DNA of 64,000 nucleotides from Actinoplanes flavus. GTDB taxonomy: Bacteria > Actinomycetota > Actinomycetes > Mycobacteriales > Micromonosporaceae. Location of the stretch: contig NZ_JAGFNS010000008.1 in assembly GCF_017592555.1 (NCBI RefSeq), positions 28,462 through 92,461 on the forward strand. Direction: 5' to 3'. Shown piece by piece: positions 56,762 through 64,000 of this stretch (within the stretch, counting starts at the first letter, position 1; every line of letters begins with the position of its first letter). The notes under the pieces were generated by a model. It made no database searches. It was not told the DNA's origin and was given only the letters and a program-made list of their open reading frames with translations. A program made the position numbers and the translations under genes.

Positions 56762-57730
56762 TCAGCGCCGTGCGTACGGGTCGGCCCAGGCCGAGTGGTC
56801 CGCCTCGTCGAGCCGGCGCACCTGGTCGGCGTCCAGCTTCCGGGCCACCCCGTCGAAGGCGCTGTCCAGCTGGTGAATCTTGCTCCCGCCCAGCATGGGG
56901 CGGATGCCGCGGCTCAGCAGCCAGGCCAGGACCACCTGGCCGCGGGTCGCGCCGGACTCGGTGGCCACCTCGTCGAGGACCTTGAGGCGGGCGGTGTTGC
57001 CCGGGTGGTCGTACACCTCGGGGATGGGCTTGGCCGGGTTGTCGTAGGCGCCGGTCAGCAGCGGGGTGTACGCCCACAGGTCGAGGTCGTGCTCGGCGGC
57101 GTAGTCGGCCTGCTCGTCACTGAGCACTCCGAAGCGGTGCACCACACCGGGTGGCAGCGTGCCGGGGCGCGGGCGCAGGTAGGTGGCGTTGAGTTGCAGG
57201 GCGTCGAAGGGCCGCGATCCGATCGTACGGGCGTGTGCGCGGCCGCGTTCGACCCGCCAGGTGGGGTGGTTGGAGAAGCCGAACCGGTCGGCGGCCAGGC
57301 CGGCGAGCGCGTCGACGGTGTCCTCGATGGGCACCGACCGGTCCTCCTGGTGCAGCCACAACAGGTCGACCCGGTCGATGCCGAGCCGGTCGAGGCTGCC
57401 GGCGAACGCCTGCCGCACCGCGGCCGGCGAGAGTCCCGCACGGCCTTGCGGCCAGGAGCCCGGGTCCAGCGGCTCGGCGCCCAGTTTGGTGGCGATCCGA
57501 ACCCGGTCGCGGACCCCGGGGCGGGCGGCGAGCCAGCGGCCGAGGACCCGCTCGCTGTCGCCTCCGCGCCCGGTGCCGGCGGCCCAGAACGCGTAGCAGT
57601 CGGCGGTGTCGATCCAGACTCCACCACGCTCGACGAACCGGTCCAGCAGCGCGAAGGACATCTGCTCATCGATGGTGGTTCCGAACATCATCGCCCCGAG
57701 CACGAGCGGGGACTGCGTCGCTTCGATCAT
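56762..57730 (-). CDS. Aldo/keto reductase
   Basis: A 322-residue aldo/keto reductase. It opens MIEATQSPLVLGAMMFGTTI and has the DxxxxY pair in WIDTADCYAFWAAGTGRGGD, the lysine in RIATKLGAEPLDPG, and VDLLWLHQEDRSVPIEDTVD. A GGSKIHQLDS cofactor segment is near the end. ATG 57730 is the start; a perfect 18-base palindrome lies 16 bases before it. The kinase gene ends 46 bases upstream. LacI-type control suggests a role in sugar use, which is inference. Confidence 0.9.
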   Translation of the reverse strand: MIEATQSPLVLGAMMFGTTIDEQMSFALLDRFVERGGVWIDTADCYAFWAAGTGRGGDSERVLGRWLAARPGVRDRVRIATKLGAEPLDPGSWPQGRAGLSPAAVRQAFAGSLDRLGIDRVDLLWLHQEDRSVPIEDTVDALAGLAADRFGFSNHPTWRVERGRAHARTIGSRPFDALQLNATYLRPRPGTLPPGVVHRFGVLSDEQADYAAEHDLDLWAYTPLLTGAYDNPAKPIPEVYDHPGNTARLKVLDEVATESGATRGQVVLAWLLSRGIRPMLGGSKIHQLDSAFDGVARKLDADQVRRLDEADHSAWADPYARR

Positions 57731-57745
57731 GTCGATGACCGTGCC

Positions 57746-57763
57746 ACCTGGAGCGCGCTCCAG
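57746..57763. promoter_or_regulatory. LacI-family operator, 18-bp perfect palindrome
   Basis: ACCTGGAGCGCTCCAGGT is a perfect 18-base palindrome with the central CG step typical of LacI/GalR operators. It lies 16-33 bases upstream of the aldo/keto reductase ATG. It is related to but distinct from the CebR site. Confidence 0.75.
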
Positions 57764-57776
57764 GTCAAGCCGGCTC

Positions 57777-59027
57777 TCACGTCTTGTTCTTGACCTTGGC
57801 CTTGGGTTTGGCCTTCTTCTTGGGTTTGTCCTCGGCCTTCTCCCCCGGTCCACCGGCCTTCGGTACGGGCGCGGCCTTCACCGGTGGCCCGGCGTCCCGG
57901 ATCTGCCGGACGGCCGGCGGGGTCGGCTGCGATGGCGTGGACGCCTCCGGGGATGTCGACGGCGTCGCCCGGCAGCCGGTTCCGCCGACCGTGGAGGAGG
58001 CAGGCGCCGCGGTGGCGTCCCGGTGCGGTGTCTCGGCGGGGCAGGCGTTCACCTGGCGCCCGGCGGCGGCCGGCGCCGGAGGGTGATCGAAGTCGGCTGT
58101 CCAGGCCACCAGACCGCCGGTGGCCAGGACGGCGGCGGCGCCGGCCGCGACGAGGATCCGGCGTCTCCCGGGGACGGTGGCCGTACCCGCCGCGGCAACG
58201 GCGAAGACGGGAGGGGCCGGTGGGAGCCCCGCGACCCGGCCCAGGATCTCGGCCGCCTCGGCGGAGCTGGGACGTTCACCCGGTTCCTTCACGAGGCAGC
58301 GCCGGACCAGGCGGGACACCTCGGCCGGCAGTCCGGGCACCGGGGGCAGCGGGGCCGGCTCGGCGTAGTAGTGGGCCTTGAGCATCTGGGTGGTGGTGGC
58401 GGCCTCCCACGGCATCCGCCCGGCCAGGCTGAGGTAGAGCAGCAGGCCGAGGGCGTACACGTCGGCCGCCGGGCGCACCGGGCCACCGTCGATACGTTCC
58501 GGCGCCAGGTAGGCCGGGGTTCCCAGCAGTTGGCCGTCTGCTCCGTCCGTCTCGCCGATCGCGGCCGAGATCCCGAAGTCGACCAGCTTCACCCCCGACG
58601 AGCTCACCATCACGTTGCCCGGTTTGACGTCGCGGTGCACGATGCCTCGCGCGTGTGCCGCGGTCAGGGCGGCCGCGACCTGGGCGCAGATCAGGACGGC
58701 CAGCCGCCACGGGATGCGATTGCCGCTGAGCAGGTCGGCCATCGTGCGGCCCTCGACGAGTTCCATCACCACATAGGGCAGGACCGTGTCGCGGTACGTC
58801 GCCTCGCCGTAGTCGTACACCTCGACGACCGTGGCATGCCGCAGGCCCGCCGCGGCCCGGGCCTCGGCGAGGATCCGGTGCGTCACGTCCGGGTCGGCGG
58901 CCAGCCGCGCGGACAGCACCTTGACGGCGACCTCGCGGCCCAGCAGGTCGTCGTCGGCGCGCCACACCACGGACATGCCGCCATGACCCAGTCGCTCACG
59001 AAGCCGATACCGCCCGTCGATCACCAC
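57777..59027 (-). CDS. Ser/Thr protein kinase with membrane anchor and lysine-rich tail
   Basis: A 416-residue Hanks-type kinase. G-loop GHGGMS is at residues 14-19, catalytic K36 (VAVKVL), HRDVKPGN with D133, DFG at 150-152 and APE in YLAPERIDG. A transmembrane helix lies at about 290-308 and the extracellular tail is about 105 residues, Pro/Thr-rich, ending KPKKKAKPKAKVKNKT. There are no PASTA repeats. GTG 59027 follows GGAGAG; the longer frame is unlikely. The basic tail could contact cell-wall polymers or DNA; that is a guess. It is in the same direction as the aldo/keto reductase. Confidence 0.9.
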   Translation of the reverse strand: MVIDGRYRLRERLGHGGMSVVWRADDDLLGREVAVKVLSARLAADPDVTHRILAEARAAAGLRHATVVEVYDYGEATYRDTVLPYVVMELVEGRTMADLLSGNRIPWRLAVLICAQVAAALTAAHARGIVHRDVKPGNVMVSSSGVKLVDFGISAAIGETDGADGQLLGTPAYLAPERIDGGPVRPAADVYALGLLLYLSLAGRMPWEAATTTQMLKAHYYAEPAPLPPVPGLPAEVSRLVRRCLVKEPGERPSSAEAAEILGRVAGLPPAPPVFAVAAAGTATVPGRRRILVAAGAAAVLATGGLVAWTADFDHPPAPAAAGRQVNACPAETPHRDATAAPASSTVGGTGCRATPSTSPEASTPSQPTPPAVRQIRDAGPPVKAAPVPKAGGPGEKAEDKPKKKAKPKAKVKNKT

Positions 59028-59197
59028 ACCGCTCTCCACGACGTGTCTCGGTGCCCACAAACAGCGCGGTCCAACCGGCGTAGGGGATCTCTTCTGCGCG
59101 GTGGGGGTATTTCTGTCCGAAGGCTGCTTTTGCATCGGCAAGCTTCGATTTTCGTGGTGTCGTGGACCGACATCCGATTCAGCCGACGGGGGATCCC

Positions 59198-60469
59198 ATG
59201 GCACATCGTGTTCGTTTCGGCAGACTTCTCGGCGCGGCGGTGGTGGCGGCGCTCGGCCTGACCACGCTGACGCCGACCGCGGCGTCGGCACGGCCGGCCG
59301 CCCCACCGAACGCCGTCCTCACCTGGAACATCCACGCCCAGACCGCCATCTTCGAGGTGGCCCGGCAGTCACCCACCGCGGGGGCCCGCAGCTTCGCCAT
59401 GGTGCAGGGCGCCGTCTACGACGCGGTCAACGCGATAGCCGGGACGCCGTACGAGCCGTATCTGGTCGCTCCGCCCGCCCACCGCCGCGACTCGGTTCCC
59501 GCCGCCGTGGCCGCCGCGGCCCACCGCGTACTCCTCTCCCTCTTCCCGGCCCAGGCCGACGCGCTGCGCGCACGGTACGACGAGGCGCTCGCCGCGATCC
59601 CCGATGGCCGCGCCGAACGCGGCGGGATCAGGGTCGGCGAGGCGGCGGCCGCGGCCATGATCGCGGCCCGTCGCGACGACGGCGCGTTCTCCGACGTCAC
59701 CTGGCCGGTCGGCACCGCCCCCGGCGCGTACCGGCTGACTCCGCCCGGATTCGTCCAGGCCGGCGCCTGGTACGCCTTCCTCAAGCCGTTCGCCGTCGAG
59801 AACCCGGCCGTCTACCGGGTGCCCGGACCGCCACCGCTGGCCGGCGCGGACTACGCACGCCAGCTGAACGAGGTCCAAGCGCTGGGCTCGGCCACCAGCA
59901 CCACCCGCACGACGGACCAGACCGAAGCGGCGAAGTGGTGGGACGACCTCCGGCAGGTGGAGTGGTACATCAAGCGCGACCTCGCCACCGACCACGGGCT
60001 GAGCCAGCTGGAGACGGCGCGCATGCTGGCGATGGTCGACGTCTCCACCGCCGACGCGCTGATCTCCTGCTACCAGCAGAAGCGGCACTGGAGCCTCTGG
60101 CGGCCGGTGACCGCGATCCCGCTGGCGGACATCGACGGCAACCCGGCCACCGTCGCCGACCCGGCCTGGACGCCGTTGCGGGTCACCGCGCCGTCGCCGG
60201 AGTGGCCGTCCGGGCACGCCTGCTACACCTCATCGATCATGACCGCCCTGCGGAAGTACTTCGGCCGCGACGATCTGTCGTTCAGCGCCTACAGCGCCGA
60301 ATCCGGCACCACCCGGCATTTCGGCAGCCTCTCCTCGGCCCGGGCCGAACTGATCGAGGCCCGGATCTGGGCCGGTGTGCATTACCGCGGCGCGACCGTG
60401 CACGGTGACCGTCTCGGTGAGAAGGTCACGCGCGAGGTCCTCGCCAAGGAGTTCGGTCGCCGCCACTGA
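59198..60469 (+). CDS. Secreted vanadium-dependent haloperoxidase / PAP2-like protein
   Basis: A 423-residue secreted protein. A signal peptide covers about residues 1-32 (LLGAAVVAALGLTTLTPTAA then SARP). The vanadate/phosphate site is split as KRHWSLWRP, WPSGHACYTSS and ARIWAGVHYRGATVHG, the PAP2-type triad with the key lysine, arginine, histidines and SGH. Such bacterial proteins may be haloperoxidases or acid phosphatases; sequence alone cannot decide. ATG 59198 gives the right signal peptide. It is convergent with the second xylanase and separated by a strong hairpin. Confidence 0.87.
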   Translation: MAHRVRFGRLLGAAVVAALGLTTLTPTAASARPAAPPNAVLTWNIHAQTAIFEVARQSPTAGARSFAMVQGAVYDAVNAIAGTPYEPYLVAPPAHRRDSVPAAVAAAAHRVLLSLFPAQADALRARYDEALAAIPDGRAERGGIRVGEAAAAAMIAARRDDGAFSDVTWPVGTAPGAYRLTPPGFVQAGAWYAFLKPFAVENPAVYRVPGPPPLAGADYARQLNEVQALGSATSTTRTTDQTEAAKWWDDLRQVEWYIKRDLATDHGLSQLETARMLAMVDVSTADALISCYQQKRHWSLWRPVTAIPLADIDGNPATVADPAWTPLRVTAPSPEWPSGHACYTSSIMTALRKYFGRDDLSFSAYSAESGTTRHFGSLSSARAELIEARIWAGVHYRGATVHGDRLGEKVTREVLAKEFGRRH

Positions 60470-60475
60470 CCGGTC

Positions 60476-60512
60476 GACGGTCCGGGCCGGGGCTCCCCCG
60501 GCCCGGACCGTC
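60476..60512. terminator. Bidirectional terminator, 17-bp perfect stem
   Basis: GACGGTCCGGGCCGGGG (60476-60492) pairs with CCCCGGCCCGGACCGTC (60496-60512) over a CTC loop. It lies between convergent genes and would terminate both. Confidence 0.88.
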
Positions 60513-60521
60513 ACCGGCCGC

Positions 60522-62258
<1,737 letters not shown>

Positions 62259-62329
62259 TCATCCGTAACATCCGAAACACTGTGGCATTGACACAAGTGG
62301 ATGCTCGGGTGCGACCTTCGGAGGCTTCC

Positions 62330-63592
62330 ATGGCACCGGGAAGAGCAAGGAACCGCGGCGTGCTCGGCACCGCCGTCGCCGCCGCGACATTGTTGATCGC
62401 CGCGGGGACGGCAGTCCTCGCCGGCGCGACACCCTCGGCCGGCGCCGCCACGGCGGGATGCGGAAAGGCGCCGACGCTACGGGACGGCACCTACACGATC
62501 CAGAGCGGCGGCCAGGCCCGGACGTACATCCTGCGACTGCCGGGCAACTACACCAGTAGCCAGTCCTACCGCCTCGTCGTCGGGCTGCACTGGCTCAACG
62601 GCAGCGCCGGCGACGTGGTCGCCAACGGGTTCTACGGCCTGCAGCAACGGTCCGGCAACAGCGCGATCTTCGTGGCGCCTCAGGGCCTGGACGCCGGCTG
62701 GGCCAACACCGGCGGCCGTGACGTGACGCTGGTCGACGACATCCTGCGGGTGGTCGAGAACGACCTGTGTGTCGACACGTCGCAGCGGTTCGCGCTGGGA
62801 TTCAGCTATGGCGGCGCGATGAGCTACGCCCTCGCCTGCGCCCGGCCGGCCGTGTTCCGGGCGGTCGCGCCGATCGCCGGCGCCAACCTCAGCGGATGCT
62901 CCTCGACCTCCCAGCCGGTCGCCTACTTCGGCATCCACGGCATCCGGGACAGCGTCCTGAACATCTCGAACGGCCGCAGCCTGCGGGACTCCTTCGTCCG
63001 CGCGAACGGCTGCACGGCGCAGAACCCGCCGGAGCCGGCGCAGGGCAGCGGAACACACATCACCACCGCGTACGCGGGATGCCGGCCCGGATATCCGGTC
63101 CAGTGGGCCGCGTTCGACGGCGACCATGTGCCCCTTCCGGTCGACCGCAACGCCGCGACCTCCTGGGTGTCCGGCGAGGTGTGGCAGTTCTTCAGCCAGT
63201 TCGGCGGCACGACCACGCCGTCGAGCTCACCGCCGGGCCCCTCCCCGTCCTCCCCGTCCTCGCCGGGCGGCATGGCGTGCCGGGCCACGGCCACCGTCAA
63301 CGCCTGGAACAACGGGCTGACCGCGAACCTCACCGTCACCAACACCGGCTCTTCCAGCATCAACGGCTGGACCGTCACCTTCAGCCTGCCCTCGGGTCAG
63401 ACCATCACCGGCGGCTGGAACGCCACCTACGCGCCCACGTCCGGGCGGGTGACCGCGGGCAACGTCGGCTACAACGCGGTCCTGGCGCCCGGCGCCTCCG
63501 TCAGCTTCGGGTTCCAGGCCACGCACACCGGCGACAGCGGAGCACCGACCGGGTACGCGCTCAACGGTTCCACCTGCGCCAACGGCACCTGA
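62330..63592 (+). CDS. Secreted alpha/beta-hydrolase esterase with CBM2 (feruloyl esterase/PHB-depolymerase type)
   Basis: A 420-residue secreted esterase. A signal peptide covers about residues 1-40. The PHB-depolymerase/feruloyl-esterase-type alpha/beta-hydrolase covers about 43-300 with nucleophile S159 in GFSYGGAMSYALACARP and histidine in FDGDHVPLP. A PSSSPPGPSPSSPSSPGG linker then leads to a CBM2 (about 318-420), binding cellulose or xylan. Probable feruloyl or acetylxylan esterase. ATG 62330 is chosen because the open frame continues upstream through AT-rich promoter sequence. It is divergent from the GH10-ricin xylanase. Confidence 0.9.
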   Translation: MAPGRARNRGVLGTAVAAATLLIAAGTAVLAGATPSAGAATAGCGKAPTLRDGTYTIQSGGQARTYILRLPGNYTSSQSYRLVVGLHWLNGSAGDVVANGFYGLQQRSGNSAIFVAPQGLDAGWANTGGRDVTLVDDILRVVENDLCVDTSQRFALGFSYGGAMSYALACARPAVFRAVAPIAGANLSGCSSTSQPVAYFGIHGIRDSVLNISNGRSLRDSFVRANGCTAQNPPEPAQGSGTHITTAYAGCRPGYPVQWAAFDGDHVPLPVDRNAATSWVSGEVWQFFSQFGGTTTPSSSPPGPSPSSPSSPGGMACRATATVNAWNNGLTANLTVTNTGSSSINGWTVTFSLPSGQTITGGWNATYAPTSGRVTAGNVGYNAVLAPGASVSFGFQATHTGDSGAPTGYALNGSTCANGT

Positions 63593-63623
63593 CCCGGGCC
63601 CCGGCCCTGGAGGCGCCGGCCGG

Positions 63624-64000
63624 TCAGTCGGACAGCCGTGGGGCCGGGACGAAGCGGGCGGCGAGGTCCTGGGCCCAGAGCCGGTATCCGAGGGCGGACG
63701 GGTGGAAGCGGTCGGCGCCGAAGAACTCCGGCGGCGGCGTCCCGTCCGGCGGAGCGAGGTAGGTGGTTCGCTCCGGATCGCGTTCGCACACCTGCTGGGA
63801 GACCGCGTTCAGAGCGTCGGCGCGTTCGCCCAGGTAGCGGGCGAGCGTGGCCGGGATGGCGGGGAACCGGGCGAACGGCGGGATCCCGGCGACCGCCACC
63901 CGGCCGGCGCGGTCGGCGAGGTCGGTGAGGATGCCGCTCAGGTCCTCGCGCCACAGGGCCGGCCCGCGCCGGGCCATCACGTCGTTGGTGCCGGCGAGCA
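63624..64000 (-). CDS. SGNH/GDSL hydrolase, 5' end outside the window
   Basis: At least 125 residues of a lipase/esterase-type SGNH protein. Seen are block III LAGTNDVMARRG (asparagine of the oxyanion hole) and block V FHPSALGYRLWAQ with the catalytic Asp/His (DRFHPS). The block I serine lies outside the window. The end APRLSD with TGA at 63624 is natural. It converges on the esterase-CBM2 gene across about 30 bases of G/C-rich hairpin-like sequence. Substrate unknown. Confidence 0.88.
   Translation of the reverse strand, partial: LAGTNDVMARRGPALWREDLSGILTDLADRAGRVAVAGIPPFARFPAIPATLARYLGERADALNAVSQQVCERDPERTTYLAPPDGTPPPEFFGADRFHPSALGYRLWAQDLAARFVPAPRLSD

Overview
The window is high-GC actinobacterial DNA. 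GTG starts, NNC/NNG codons, many TetR/XRE/MerR regulators, secreted cellulases/xylanases carrying CBM2 or ricin-type modules, a DUF5999 protein and a glycine riboswitch before gcvP all point to a soil saprophyte. A Micromonosporaceae (Actinoplanes-like) genome is my best inference, but the species cannot be read from the sequence. No tRNA, rRNA, CRISPR, transposase or prophage genes were found.

Layout. 0-1.8 kb: low-complexity G/C edge, then an FAD dehydrogenase. 1.9-6.8 kb: an NRPS-independent siderophore (NIS) locus with two IucA/IucC synthetases, a PLP decarboxylase and a membrane protein whose end runs into a poly-C tract. 6.8-8.5 kb: a HEAT-repeat gene and a MerR-HEAT fusion behind a MerR-type operator. 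8.7-19 kb: small metabolic and regulatory genes (acetyltransferase/TetR, MFS, Nudix, peroxiredoxin/TetR, GNAT), several degraded genes, tandem repeats and three copies of a hairpin-plus-CCTAGG element. 19.5-21.6 kb: a CBM-GH10-CBM2 xylanase behind a CebR-like operator. 21.7-32.6 kb: DUF genes, a TetR/F420-oxidoreductase pair, menG, paralogous membrane proteins and a giant DUF4132 protein. 32.6-40 kb: secreted isoamylase, arsC-like, MBL hydrolase, peptide deformylase, ECF sigma factor, pabB and DUF5999. 40-43 kb: gcvP with its riboswitch. 43-57.7 kb: three aldo/keto reductases, two nucleotidyltransferases, an XRE-TPR regulator, pentapeptide protein, a CE4-CE2 esterase, a glycosidase-like protein, TetR, SDR/XRE pair and a tetR/quinone-oxidoreductase pair that has lost its shared middle. 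57.8-64 kb: Ser/Thr kinase, vanadium haloperoxidase-like protein, a second xylanase (GH10-ricin), an esterase-CBM2 and the start of an SGNH hydrolase.

How genes work together. Two xylanases, a CE4-CE2 deacetylase, an esterase-CBM2 and an isoamylase form a scattered plant-polysaccharide set; several have palindromic LacI-type operators beside their starts, so sugar-responsive repressors probably coordinate them. The NIS genes would make a carboxylate/amine siderophore. Many local regulators sit beside their likely targets with clear inverted repeats between them. Six loci show decay (internal deletion, frameshift, fragment or lost 5' end), marking 9-37 kb and about 55.8 kb as evolving regions. 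Most unexplained are the three-copy hairpin element, a 22-codon repeat mini-ORF coupled to the peroxiredoxin, the MerR-HEAT pair, and the strong C excess on the top strand over 1.9-8.5 kb regardless of gene direction.
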